Shown here piece after piece: positions 7,701 to 16,127 of a stretch of 64,000 bases of DNA. The DNA is taken from NCBI RefSeq assembly GCF_900157385.1, contig NZ_LT717701.1:2607331-2671330 (forward strand). Reading direction: 5' to 3'. A program made the translations under genes and the position numbers. Below the pieces are notes generated by a model that searched no databases, had not been told where the DNA came from, and saw only the letters and a program-made list of their open reading frames with translations. The DNA comes from Mycobacterium terramassiliense. Lineage in GTDB: Bacteria; Actinomycetota; Actinomycetes; Mycobacteriales; Mycobacteriaceae. Numbering within the stretch: position 1 is the stretch's first letter; the number at the start of each line of letters is the position of its first letter.

Positions 7701-10487
7701 CAGCCGGGCCGAATCGACTGTCGCGCCCTGCAGTTGCGAGACCGCACCCGCGGCCGAGGTCACGTCGCCGGCGGCGAGGAGGGCCTCGCAACGCGCAACC
7801 AGCAACTCGGCGGCCTGGTCGTCGCGGTCGGGCAGCTCGTCGTCGAGCTCCTCCATCGCGTGCAGGGCGTGGTCGTAGAGGTCGGCCGCACCTTCATAGG
7901 CGAGTCGTGCCATCGCCTGGTCGGCGGCGCGGCGGCAGTACTCGACGGCCTTGGCCGCGTTTCCCGCCCACGCGCATTCGAAGTAGTGGTGCGCCAGCTC
8001 GGCCAGCAGCTCGTCGTCGGCACCGGGCTGGCTCTCCAGCGTCGCGGCGATGCGTTGGTGCAGCCGCATGCGCCGCACCGACGGCAGCTCGGCGAGCAGC
8101 GACTGTCGGACCAGGGCGTGGTTGAACCGATACCGGCCACCGGGTTCCTCGATGACGATTCCGGCCTTGCCCGCTTCGTCGAACGCGTCCACCAGATCGT
8201 CGCCGACCACGCTCTCGACCAGCTCCAGAGCGAACCGGCTGCCGACCACCGCGGCCGCGGCAAGCGCTTTGTTCGTCTCGGGCAAAAGCCTGGTAAGACG
8301 GCGGCTTACCGCCTCGCGGACCCCCTGCGGCAGGGTGCTCTGGTCCCAGCGGCCGCCGCTTTCCTCGACGTGGCGCAGGGCCTCGATGAGGAAGAACGGG
8401 TTGCCACCGGTGACCGATGCCAACGCGCGGGCCAGCTCTTCGTCGTGGTAGCCCGCCTCGGCGACATAGGCGGTCACGTCTTCCTCGTCTAAACCGCTGA
8501 GCTGTATGCGATTACCGCTGCCGTCACGGTGCAGATCGGCGAGCATCGCCGCGAGCGGATGGGACCGGTCGAGATCGGTGCTGCGGTAGGTGCCGATGAT
8601 CTGCACCCGCGCCTGCTCGCCGAAGCGCAGCAGGTGCCGCAGCAACAACAGCGTCGGCTTGGCCGCCCAATGCAGGTCGTCGAGGATCAAGACGACGGGC
8701 GCGCTCGCGGAGGCGACGCCCAGCACGGCAACGACGGCGTCGAACAGCGCGTAGCGTTCGGTATCCGGATCGGCACGGGTCGGTGCGGCCAGATCGGGCA
8801 AGATTTCGGTCAGCCCGGGCACTAGCGCGAGCAGTGCCTCCACGCCGCGCAGCCCCCGAAGGCCGCGGGCACCGAGGCAGGGCAGCAGCGCCCGCAGCGC
8901 CTCCGCGAACGGCTGGTACGGCGCGCCCAGGTCCTCGTCGCAGCGGCCATAAATCACAAGTGCGCCTTGGTCGTAGGCCTGTCGCGACCATTCGCCGGCC
9001 AGGCGGGTCTTGCCGACACCGGGTTCGCCGGCGATCAACACGGCGTTGGTGCCGGCAGCGAGCGCCGTCTGCCACGCGGAAAAGAGCCGCTGCAGTTCGT
9101 TCCCGCGCCCGACGAACGGCCCGGGTCCGGCCAGCACGGGGGGCAGGCTCGGGCGCTCCACGGGCGCCTCGAGTGACACCGCCCGATGGGTCTCGTCGGC
9201 GGCTTCCAGCCGGAGCTCGAAAACGTGCTCCGGGCGGGAGAGGTTCTTCAGCTCGCGCTGTCCTCGGTCAACGAGCCCGACGTCGTCGGGTAGCGAGTCG
9301 ATGACGAGTTCGGCGGTCGCACCCGAGCACAGGATCTGCCCGCCGGCGGCCAGCGACCGCAGGCGCGCCGCGCGATTGACCGCCCGGCCGAAGTAATCGC
9401 CGTCGCGGAGCTCGGCTTCCCCGGTGTGCAGCGCGACCCGAACGCGCATCGGATCCGAAAGGGCCCAGGGCTCATGGACGATCGCGTCTTGCAGCTCGAT
9501 CGCGGCGGCGGCCGCCGCCGACGGCCGCTCGAAGACGGAGAACGTGGCGTCGCCCTCGCCGCGGGTCTTGATCAGGCGCCCCCCGCGCGACGTCACGACC
9601 TGTTCGACGAGCTCGTCGTGGCGCGCCAGTGCCACGGCCATGGCGTCCGCGTTCGCCTCCCAGGCGGCCGTCGACCCTTCGATGTCGGTGAGCAGGAAGG
9701 TCACGGCGCGGGTTACCGACGAAACACGTTGTGTCGCAGGGACTTCTAATGAGCCGTCCTGCGCGACGATCAGAGCCTCGAGCCGGCGAAGATTCGGCCC
9801 GGGGTCGACCCCCAGTTCGTCGGCGAGCAACGCGCGCGCCCGCTGATAGGCGCCCAGGGCCTCGCCCTGCCTGCCCGCCCGATAGAGGGCGAGCATCAAC
9901 TGACCCCAACGCCTTTCCCGCAGCGGCGCATCGGCCACCGCGGCCTCGAGCTCGCCGACGATCTCGGCGGCGCGGCCCGTCGCGAGCAGCGCATCGGCCC
10001 GATCCTCCACGAGCGCGGCATGTGCCTCGATCCACCGTGTCTTCTCCGGCGTTCCCCGCCGGCCATCGGGCAATTCGGGGATCCCGCGCCACAGCGCGAG
10101 CGCCTCGTCGAAGCAGACCACCGCCCGGCTGTCGTCGCCGCCGGCGGTGGCGTCGCGGCCCAACCGGGCGGCCGCTTTGTAGCGCGTGGCGTCAACCTCG
10201 GTCTCGGCCAGGGCCCAGCCGGCCCCCTGCGTCAAAACGAAGCCGTCGCCGAGGGTGCGGCGCAGCAACGAGATGTGGGTTTGCAGCGCTTTCACCGCCG
10301 TGCGCGGGGGATCGTCGCCCCAGAGCAGCTCGACGAGCGAGTCGGCAGACACGACGGAACCGTCGTGCAGCCCCAGCATCGTGAGGATCGCGCGAGGCTT
10401 GGCGCCCGGAATCGCGACCGGCAGGCCATCCTGCCGGACCTGCAGAGGTCCCAAAACCCCCAGCTCCACCCGATGAAGCGTAGTCAT
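4656..10487 (-). CDS. BTAD winged-helix / class III cyclase / AAA ATPase / TPR regulator with SnoaL-like modules
   Basis: 1943 codons. Order seen: OmpR/SARP-type winged helix (about 5-95), BTAD helices (about 96-245), class III nucleotide cyclase (about 260-425, with metal Asp 268 in TDIEGS, Asp 313 in GEGD, Lys 307, and an NRAARL block), AAA/STAND ATPase (Walker A GEPGVGKT with Lys 493; Walker B VVLILDDLHWA near 600), TPR-like helices (about 720-1270), then three A-type and two B-type NTF2/SnoaL-like modules. Mycobacteria have several cyclase-AAA-HTH regulators; here the DNA-binding part is an N-terminal BTAD type. It probably binds DNA and may make cAMP. The last ~35 residues are out of frame because of the deletion near 4760; read through, the protein would have about 3,300 residues. 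The ATG at 10487 has no clear RBS, so it may be leaderless. Confidence 0.85.
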   Translation of the reverse strand: MTTLHRVELGVLGPLQVRQDGLPVAIPGAKPRAILTMLGLHDGSVVSADSLVELLWGDDPPRTAVKALQTHISLLRRTLGDGFVLTQGAGWALAETEVDATRYKAAARLGRDATAGGDDSRAVVCFDEALALWRGIPELPDGRRGTPEKTRWIEAHAALVEDRADALLATGRAAEIVGELEAAVADAPLRERRWGQLMLALYRAGRQGEALGAYQRARALLADELGVDPGPNLRRLEALIVAQDGSLEVPATQRVSSVTRAVTFLLTDIEGSTAAWEANADAMAVALARHDELVEQVVTSRGGRLIKTRGEGDATFSVFERPSAAAAAAIELQDAIVHEPWALSDPMRVRVALHTGEAELRDGDYFGRAVNRAARLRSLAAGGQILCSGATAELVIDSLPDDVGLVDRGQRELKNLSRPEHVFELRLEAADETHRAVSLEAPVERPSLPPVLAGPGPFVGRGNELQRLFSAWQTALAAGTNAVLIAGEPGVGKTRLAGEWSRQAYDQGALVIYGRCDEDLGAPYQPFAEALRALLPCLGARGLRGLRGVEALLALVPGLTEILPDLAAPTRADPDTERYALFDAVVAVLGVASASAPVVLILDDLHWAAKPTLLLLRHLLRFGEQARVQIIGTYRSTDLDRSHPLAAMLADLHRDGSGNRIQLSGLDEEDVTAYVAEAGYHDEELARALASVTGGNPFFLIEALRHVEESGGRWDQSTLPQGVREAVSRRLTRLLPETNKALAAAAVVGSRFALELVESVVGDDLVDAFDEAGKAGIVIEEPGGRYRFNHALVRQSLLAELPSVRRMRLHQRIAATLESQPGADDELLAELAHHYFECAWAGNAAKAVEYCRRAADQAMARLAYEGAADLYDHALHAMEELDDELPDRDDQAAELLVARCEALLAAGDVTSAAGAVSQLQGATVDSARLAAWATCFDGQLSMLIHPERLDEAEAALAGAAAKLAELDDAAGEAKAHTVRAGCLARLGRIGDCEIALDDALTAARRAREHRRVNSVLGNAPLAALWGPNPVPRAGGRCLDVVRLLRITTDSPAVEATSTRCQAVLEAFRGRAAAARRMIDSARRTVTELGLRHALLEVEQFAGIVELVVDEPAAAEPHLLKAYNGFRRMGLDADTAETAALLGRACLALDRDAEADELCTESERLAGHALKPSIAWRTLRARLLSRRGEHVEARGVAQAAVSLAERTDALVDHADACLALATVLGAAGDVTGARSVAERAVDLYERKGAAALAERARGILGARIAPAAAAPPETPAVELDNACVQAGERVIAAVHRRSVDEIEQLYSPHAHIESRRKIVGFTQLDLSSDWVRANTPMLEAGGVRIRQVVIAVRGERLALSRLRVETADVSPGAPYDEFLDLYGIDEEGRFALQLWFDVEDLDAALAELDAAHARLEAEHLDTRRLENAARRVDDQAFALFAESRWEELSALYADDMRHEDRRQGLRRSSTGRAAQMSNVRAIAATGDVKITVTPLAVRGDRLYLSHMRFELRDPQPDAFKVDILQITEVDDGGMMVAQTLFDIDDFDAAIAELDARYIAGEAAEYSGTWAVISGALVAHNQREIASATRDVVTIDHRRVAAFPPGEGIAYIRAGWDLDQQLDIYVEAIHRVSELGAVFTWAGIGASHEGFAAEWRSVDLMLVDGEMLSRVEVFDEADVDAAIARFDQLSRPARRLENAACHMFERMQACFTARDWDALSDTLVEDFHNEDRRRVVNGGVQRGRGAAVETIRWAADLGVTHATSSVIATRGERLVLAHARYSQGDENPETFHADPLQLAEIDADGRLAAIIVFDAEDVEAAVAELDARYLAGEAAAHARMWSALLGAYAAINRRELPSTTPDFEDIDHRRGAAFAPGDMVEYLRAGWDLDHDILFYIEAVHRLSDLGAVVTRGRSCSSPLMATRSTAARFSTRPTSTPRSRGLID
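4758..4761 (-). other. Frameshift junction: ~43-nt deletion inside a repeat module
   Basis: Reading the minus strand, the module sequence goes straight from the conserved GAVVT to REV...LFTAHGD. Intact sister modules have 15 codons between these two points (for example the last B module, ending near 600); here only 2 nt remain. The missing 43 nt (not a multiple of three) move the upstream frame out of phase, so it runs into a nonsense tail and stops at 4656, while the correct module continues in the next frame. The estimate assumes that this module originally had the standard length. Confidence 0.8.
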
Positions 10488-10617
10488 GTTGGCAATCGTT
10501 GGGGAAGCGATTCAACAAGCGGTCAAGATCGAGTAAAGCCGAGGATTACCTGCAATTCTTCGAGCCGGACGGCGGTGATCGGACCGCGCTCACTGCCCGG
10601 CCAGCAACAGCCCGATC

Positions 10618-11628
10618 TCACATGAACGGCGCCAGCAGGTCCGCCCGGGCCGGATAGAGCAGCACCGGGTCCGTCCACGCCGGCCACAGCAGCGCGGGGT
10701 TCGCGCCCGGCGGGGGCCAGTTGTTGTCGTTGGCGTACGCCCACACTTCCCAGGGGTTGTCGTAGTACGCGGCCGTCTCGACCAGGCTGAACCAGTCCTG
10801 GTTCGGGTGGAGCAACCAGTAACCCGTCCCCACGACGTAGCCGCCCGCCAGCCAGGCGGCGTAGCTGGTGGTGAACAACGGCCCGAAGAGCCTGTTCTGC
10901 CAGACGTGCACCTCTTCGTGATTGAGCATGACGTCGGTGGCGCCCGGCCCGGTCCCGAGGTGGGTGGTGACGTTGCCCACGGTGGTGGCAAAGCCCGGCA
11001 GGCCGATACCGCCGCGATAGACGTGGGAACCGGCGAGCGCGCTGAGCGCGGGGTCGTAGTTGGAGTTGGGATAGAACGCGTTGATAATTTGCACGCCGTA
11101 GCCCAGCGCGGTGCCGGGGGAGCCCCAGGTGTAGTCGAGCACGAAGGCCGCCCAGCCGCGCCAGTCGCTGAAGTTGTAGATGCCGAACTCGCGCTGGATG
11201 AGCAGGTTCGCGTCATAGATCGCCGCGTCCGCCACGCCCGTCCCGGCGGCGCTCCCGCTACCGATGAACGGACGCCCCACCACCGCCTCGGTGGCTGCGT
11301 TAGCCGCACCCAGCAAATTCTGTTGGACGGGCTGCAACAGCAGGGCGCTGGTCGCCTCCGCGTCCGCATACGAACCGGCAGCCGAGTTCAGGGCCTGCAC
11401 AAACTGTTGGCCAAACGCGCCGGCCCGGGCGCCGAGCGCCTGGTACTCCCGGCCGTACGAGGCGAACAGCGCCGCCACGGCCTGCGACACCTCGTCGGCG
11501 GCGGCGGCCGCGATCCCACCGGTCGGAAAGGCGGCGGCCAGATGCGCGGCGGTCAGCGACGAACCGATGCTCTCCACGTCCGCGGCGGCCGAGGTCAACC
11601 ACTCGGGAGCCACCACCAGAAGCGACAC
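10618..11628 (-). CDS. PE family protein with HExxH C-terminal domain
   Basis: The GTG at 11628 is chosen because it gives the standard PE beginning SLLVVAPEWLTSAAADVESIG; an ATG 33 nt further upstream would add an atypical leader. The PE domain spans about residues 1-95 with the usual helical hairpin and the linker LLGAANAATEAVVGRPFIG. The C-terminal domain (about 120-336) is not PGRS: it has aromatic-rich sequence and HEEVHVWQ at residues 237-244, an HExxH motif of zinc metallopeptidases followed by WQ, as in several HExxHxxQ-type domains. Export would be through a type VII system. Protease activity is inferred only from the motif; a third zinc ligand cannot be assigned by eye. Confidence 0.85.
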   Translation of the reverse strand: MSLLVVAPEWLTSAAADVESIGSSLTAAHLAAAFPTGGIAAAAADEVSQAVAALFASYGREYQALGARAGAFGQQFVQALNSAAGSYADAEATSALLLQPVQQNLLGAANAATEAVVGRPFIGSGSAAGTGVADAAIYDANLLIQREFGIYNFSDWRGWAAFVLDYTWGSPGTALGYGVQIINAFYPNSNYDPALSALAGSHVYRGGIGLPGFATTVGNVTTHLGTGPGATDVMLNHEEVHVWQNRLFGPLFTTSYAAWLAGGYVVGTGYWLLHPNQDWFSLVETAAYYDNPWEVWAYANDNNWPPPGANPALLWPAWTDPVLLYPARADLLAPFM

Positions 11629-11714
11629 GCGTGAAAGCGTATGCGCCGCTCGTGCGGGCATGAGCGTTTTCCGGACAGTGTGTCGGGGCGGTCAGCGACC
11701 AGGAAGGCCTGACA

Positions 11715-12482
11715 TCACACCTCGACCGCGGACGCGATCTTGCTGACCACGTCGCCCGCCTGGTTGGCGGTGTCGAAGCCACACCACAGCGTGTCGATGA
11801 TGATGTTGTTGCGCACTCCCAGCGCGCGCTGGCAGGCGAATCCATGGCCGCCGTCGAGGGTCTGCACCAGGCTCAGCGAGGTGCCGGTCGCCGCCAGCCC
11901 GCCGAACGTCCACTTCACTGACGGGTCGCCGGGCTGGCTGAAGGTCAGCGGCCGGTTGGCGCAGGCGGACCACCGCGGTTGGGCCTGGGCGAAGAATTGC
12001 TGGGCCACGTCGGCGTCGCGGAACCTGACCACAGCCTGCAGCAGGGCGTGCTTGCGCTGGGCCGCCGCGCGGGCGTTGTCGAGGAACTGTCCTTCCAGCG
12101 CAACCCAGCTGCTGTCCCGGTAGACGGCGGCCTCGACGGGCGAATAGGCGTCCAGGCAATTGCGATCCGAGACCTGGTCCTCGCTGTGCGACATCTCCGA
12201 AATCGGTCTGCGCAACACCATATTCGTCGTTTGTCCCACGGCATCGACGTCGCCGGCGGTCAACAGCAGGTGGTCCAGGCGGGCGTTGAGAATCCGCGGC
12301 GGCTGCCAGTGCCCCAGGTTCGGGGCCGCGACGGGGCGTCCGGCGGCGGACACGGTGCAACCGCTCAGCAGCAAGCACATGGCCGTCGTCGCGAGGATGA
12401 CGTGCCACCCGCCGGCCCGGGCGCGGCGCCCACGCCCCGCGTCGCCGCCGACGGACCGGCCGTTCGCTGACGGTGCGGTCAT
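11715..12482 (-). CDS. Lipoprotein with PknH-like extracellular sensor domain
   Basis: About 255 residues from the ATG at 12482 (an in-frame ATG lies 33 nt upstream). An arginine-rich N-terminus, a hydrophobic segment (HVILATTAMCLLLSGC) and a lipobox LLSGC predict a lipid-anchored secreted protein. The mature part (HLLLTAGDVDAVG, paired Cys, WSACANRPLTF, and a C-terminal NNIIIDTLWCGF) matches the mycobacterial PknH-type sensor domain (PF14032). It is a free-standing ligand-binding-like module near a kinase/EmbR pair, so a link with that signalling set is possible but unproven. A paralogue lies at 50873-51622. Confidence 0.85.
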   Translation of the reverse strand: MTAPSANGRSVGGDAGRGRRARAGGWHVILATTAMCLLLSGCTVSAAGRPVAAPNLGHWQPPRILNARLDHLLLTAGDVDAVGQTTNMVLRRPISEMSHSEDQVSDRNCLDAYSPVEAAVYRDSSWVALEGQFLDNARAAAQRKHALLQAVVRFRDADVAQQFFAQAQPRWSACANRPLTFSQPGDPSVKWTFGGLAATGTSLSLVQTLDGGHGFACQRALGVRNNIIIDTLWCGFDTANQAGDVVSKIASAVEV

Positions 12483-12676
12483 CTCGGGGTCTCCTGTCCG
12501 GTCCATGACCGACACAACACCGCTAGCGCGGCTGGTATTCGCCGTGTCGGCTACGAGCCCAGCTAATGCCTTGAAGTTAACGCCCCACAGCGGGTTCGGT
12601 GCGCAAGCACATTGTCGGCATGTCGTGCGGCGGGGCGTCGGTGGGTGGCTGTTCTCATAGGGGTTTCAAAGCCCGG

Positions 12677-13020
12677 TTATGACGCTAGGGCGAGCAAAAC
12701 CGCTTGTGAAATGCCTTTTGCGAAACACCTATGTGGCCAAGGCATGAATTCCGGGGGCAACTTCGTCTGAAATTGGCCTGTCGACTGCCCGACCGGGAAC
12801 ACGACCGCCTCAGTCACGCTGCCGCCGTTGACGGCCGGCGCGAGCAACGCGCTGAACGTGTCGGCCGCCGGGTCGTAGGCCAGTAGCGAAGTGCCGGGTC
12901 CGCAGCGGCCTTGGCGACGAGGACCAGCTTCTCGCCGCTCACGCCGTCGACGATCACGCTGTCGGAGAGGACGGGCGCCTTGACCCGCGTGGCGTGCCCG
13001 TCGGGTGTCAGGGCCGCCGG
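12677..13020 (-). pseudogene. C-terminal fragment of a beta-propeller paralogue, frameshifted
   Basis: Two adjacent frames together align with the last ~80 residues of the intact gene at 13381-14562. The upstream piece (LTPDGHATRVKAP, then SDSVIVDGVSGEKLVLVAKAAA) parallels LNADGTTSRVSVP and RDSVVVVGAHGGDLELKTRAG. After a shift near 12895-12905 the piece PGTSLLAYDPAADTF, then PAVNGGSVTEAVVFPV parallels GESLIDYNPAAGTS and PPVNGGGVISAVPYPV. The second frame then runs past the ancestral end to a TAA at 12677-12679. No N-terminal part or signal peptide remains. From here to 12482 nothing further is recognisable. Confidence 0.7.
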
Positions 13021-13194
13021 CTGCCCCGCCGCCACCGGACCGTGCGCCGTTGTCGTTCCGGTCGACACCCGGCGGCCCGCACCGCGGCCACCGCGATGAC
13101 GCCTGCCCGGGCGCGCCATGATCTGGCCGATGCGTATCGCCTCCGGCGGGTTCGAATGTCTTTGCGGTTCATGTCGATTCGTTCCTTTCCTCGA

Positions 13195-13380
13195 TCAGGC
13201 CAGCATTGCTGCGAGTTCGCTGCGGGGTACTGCGACTTTGTGTGGCCCGGCGATGTCCGGCACCACTTGGTCTTGGCCGAAGAAGAAGATCACGACGTCG
13301 TCGGTGATCCCGAAGCTTTGGTACGTCGTCTCGTCGAGATCGGCGGCCGGCGCGTCCAATTCGGCCCGGACGATCGGGTT
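13195..13380 (-). pseudogene. C-terminal remnant of an MPT64/RsiV-type (DUF3298-like) secreted protein
   Basis: Directly after, and in the same frame as, the TGA of the beta-propeller gene, about 61 codons read AAD..ETTYQSFGITDDVVIFFFGQ, then VVPDIAGPHKVAVPRSELAAMLA and stop at 13195-13197. As I remember it, the MPT64 (Rv1980c) C-terminus has the same order YQNFAVTNDGVIFFF... GPTQVLVPRSAIDSMLA. There is no signal peptide or start, so this is a fragment rather than a gene, left by a deletion that fused its tail to the neighbour. The stretch 13020-13194 shows nothing else I recognise. Confidence 0.7.
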
Positions 13381-14562
13381 TCACTGCCGCTCGACCGGGT
13401 AGGGCACCGCGCTGATGACGCCGCCGCCGTTGACCGGCGGCCCGAGCAGCACGGTTGACGTGCCGGCCGCGGGGTTGTAGTCGATGAGTGACTCGCCGCT
13501 GCCGCAGCCCGCCCTCGTCTTGAGTTCGAGGTCGCCCCCGTGGGCGCCGACCACGACGACGCTGTCCCTCGTCACGTCGGGGACCGAGACGCGTGATGTG
13601 GTGCCGTCGGCGTTGAGCTTGGCGAGGAAGACGACGCCGCACGCGCCGGCGGCCTGCAGGAAGGTGCCGGTCGGCAGGTGCCACGCGTTCAGGTCGCCGT
13701 AGTCGGGGCCGTGCTGCCCGTTGTTCGGCGCCGTGAGGGCGGTCGGTGTGCCGCCGTCGATTGGCACCAGCCACAGCTGGGACCCCGCGGGGCTCTCGCA
13801 GCGGGCCAGCGCGGTCGCCGAGCCCGCGTCCCACCAGCGCAGCGGTGTGCAGTCCTTTTGCCCCGCGATCGGCACCGCCCCGCCGGCGGCCCCGTCGTTG
13901 CCCATCAGGGCCAGGCCGGTGGCCGTGCCCAGGACCAGCCGCGTGCCGTCCGGCGTGGACAGGTACCCGTCGAAGTCCTGCCCGACCGGGTACGTCAGCT
14001 GATGGTTGCCGTCAAGGTCGACGCGTTCGAGCGAAGCGGGTTGCGAGCCCTTCCACTTGTACAGCAGCAGCGCCTTGCCGTCGGGGCGCGTGTAGTGGGG
14101 GGTGACGTCGGTGCGGTCGACGGTGAACGGTGTCTTCGTCCCACTGCGCAGGTCGACCTCCGTCATCACCGTCCGGCCCTTCTCCTCGGTGGCGAAAAGT
14201 GCGCGGGTCCCGTCGCCCGACCAGTCGACCAGCCTCGGGCTGGGACCGTCGCCCGGCGGCGGGAAGGTGGTGATCGCGTAGCGGCCGCCCGCCGGGTCGA
14301 CCAGGTACAGCGTCATGGCGGCCGTCTGCCACGTCGGTGAGCCGGGGGGCGGCGACTCGCCGGTGTGTAATCCCGGAGCCGGGCTCCACATGCCGAGCAT
14401 CCAGCCGGGTCCAACCTGCGACCAGGGGACGCTCCCCAGGGGGGCCTCGACCCCGTGGGCCGCTACCGGCTGAGGACCGTCGGGCTCGGCGTATGCCGTG
14501 GGCGCAAGGCTGATCGTCGCCATTGCCATCAGCGCGAGCATCGCGCGGGACGTGGTGGTCAT
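13381..14562 (-). CDS. Secreted beta-propeller-like protein, unknown function
   Basis: 393 residues. The ATG at 14562 is preceded at good spacing by an AGGAG, and it starts a clean signal peptide (TTTSRAMLALMAMATISLAPTAYA, cleavage after AYA); an upstream in-frame start would give an arginine-rich non-signal leader. The mature part has repeated blade-like units (TLYLVDPAGGRYAITTF, RLVDWSGDGTRALFAT, LDGNHQLTYPVG, STPDGTRLVLGT, LWLVPIDGGTPTALTA), as in TolB/WD40-like propellers, with Cys pairs. No enzyme motif is seen. It lies beside a degraded partial copy of itself and upstream, divergently, of the Ser/Thr kinase, so an extracytoplasmic partner role is possible. Confidence 0.8.
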   Translation of the reverse strand: MTTTSRAMLALMAMATISLAPTAYAEPDGPQPVAAHGVEAPLGSVPWSQVGPGWMLGMWSPAPGLHTGESPPPGSPTWQTAAMTLYLVDPAGGRYAITTFPPPGDGPSPRLVDWSGDGTRALFATEEKGRTVMTEVDLRSGTKTPFTVDRTDVTPHYTRPDGKALLLYKWKGSQPASLERVDLDGNHQLTYPVGQDFDGYLSTPDGTRLVLGTATGLALMGNDGAAGGAVPIAGQKDCTPLRWWDAGSATALARCESPAGSQLWLVPIDGGTPTALTAPNNGQHGPDYGDLNAWHLPTGTFLQAAGACGVVFLAKLNADGTTSRVSVPDVTRDSVVVVGAHGGDLELKTRAGCGSGESLIDYNPAAGTSTVLLGPPVNGGGVISAVPYPVERQ

Positions 14563-14747
14563 ATCGGGCTCCTGAGAACGTGTCCGGGTCTGCCGCCCGG
14601 TCACGCAAAGCTTCTGGCGGACGCCTTGCGCGTTTCTTGCGCGAATCTTGCGCGGCGTCGCCGGGCCCTCCGCGGCGGCTTTCCGGCAAACAGGTGCGTT
14701 GCCGGCCACCAGGGGAGATACTGCGTCGGTAACCGAGGAATGAGGCG

Positions 14748-16101
14748 GTGGCGGTGGACTCGCGCGTCGGCACGACGTTCGGCAAATACGACATCACGCG
14801 CCAGCTCGGCAAGGGCGGCGGCGGGGTGGTGTACGAGGCCTACGACACCGGCAAGGGGCGAACCGTCGCGCTCAAGGTGCTGGCCGAGGAGTTGTCCACC
14901 AACACCACGTTCCGCACCAGGTTCCAGCGGGAGTCCCAGGCGGCGGCGATGCTGCAGGAGCCGCACGTCATCCCCATCCACGACTGGGGCGAGATTGACG
15001 GCAGCCTCTATATCGACATGCGCCTGGTTCAAGGCCGGACGCTGCTCGACCTCATCGAGGAGGGACCTCTGCCTCCCGCACGGGCGGTGGCCATCATCAG
15101 CCAGGTCGCCGCCGCCCTGGACGCGGCACACGCCGAAGGGTTGATCCATCGCGACGTCAAGCCGCAGAACATCCTCGTGACCCCTGCCGATTTCGTGTAT
15201 CTCGTCGACTTCGGAATCGCCCAAACCAAGGCCGATCCCCGGCTGACGACCGTGGGCACGCAGATCGGCACATTGAATTACATGGCGCCGGAACGTTTTA
15301 ACGCCAGGGCGACGACACCGGCCGTCGACGTCTACTCCTTGGCGTGCGTGCTGTACGAGTCGCTGACCGGCGAGGCGCCATTCGCCGGCGACAGCCTTGA
15401 GCATCTGGTGGCGGCGCACCTCGCCCTGCCGCCCCCGCGACCGAGCGCGGCGAATTCCCGGATTCCGGCGGCGCTCGACAAAGTCGTGGCCCGCGGCATG
15501 GCCAAGGACCCCGAGGACCGGTATGCAACGGCGGGTGGCCTCGCGCGCGCCGCGCAGCGGGCACTGGGCGGCGGCGCGGACGATGTGACCGACGCGATGA
15601 GGTCGACGGGTGACCCGGACGGCACCCGGCCGTTGACGGCTGGCGCGCTCGCCACGGCGCAGCCCCGCGACAGCGCTTCGGGCCGGCGGCCGCGGCGGTG
15701 GGTGCTGCCGACGGTGATCGCGGTGGCGGCGACCCTGGTGCTGGCGGGCATCGCTGGAGCTGCCCCCGCTGATCACCGGACCCGACCTGAGCAGCCTGCA
15801 CCAGTCCTGCGATCAGGGCTTCTCGTTGCCGACCGCCACGGGCTTCGGCGCCCACGCCGGACGCGGGACTCCGGAAACCTCATGCCTTTTCGCCGACAGC
15901 GTGCTGACCTCGTACTGGGCGGCATACGGCGACGCGAGCCCGCTGCCGCGGGCGGTCTCGGCACCGGGTGCCGTGGACTGCGCGACGGTCCCCGGCGCGC
16001 TGTGCAACGGCTCCAACTTCCTGCTCCACTGCCAGCAGCATCCCGGGGACAGCTGGATCACCTGCGTCGGGGGCAGCAACGCGCGCGTATACCTCTGGTG
16101 A
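14748..16101 (+). CDS. Membrane Ser/Thr protein kinase (PknF/PknH-like) with a frameshift before its outer domain
   Basis: GTG start at 14748 after GAGGAATGAGG. Hanks kinase domain at about residues 14-275: glycine loop GKGGGG, Lys 43, HRDVKPQN with Asp 136, DFG at 154, APE motif. A transmembrane helix follows at about 318-338 (WVLPTVIAVAATLVLAGIAG). In the given sequence the kinase frame then runs out of phase to 16112. The following frame encodes a Cys-rich outer domain (PLITGPDLSSLHQSCDQGF to VGGSNARVYLW, TGA at 16099-16101). Removing one C from the C5 run at 15763-15767 joins both frames into about 450 residues (GAA-PLITGP). The gene therefore has a sequencing error or a real frameshift. 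It is 26 nt upstream of an EmbR-like gene, its likely substrate. Confidence 0.9.
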
Positions 16102-16127
16102 GTCCGAGCTGAAGGGATTGTTGTCCG

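Noticed and set aside
6558..8492. Long plus-strand open frame opposite the AAA/TPR part of the giant regulator
   Set aside because: No domain and composition typical of antisense GC-rich frames; the minus strand has Walker motifs and helical repeats.
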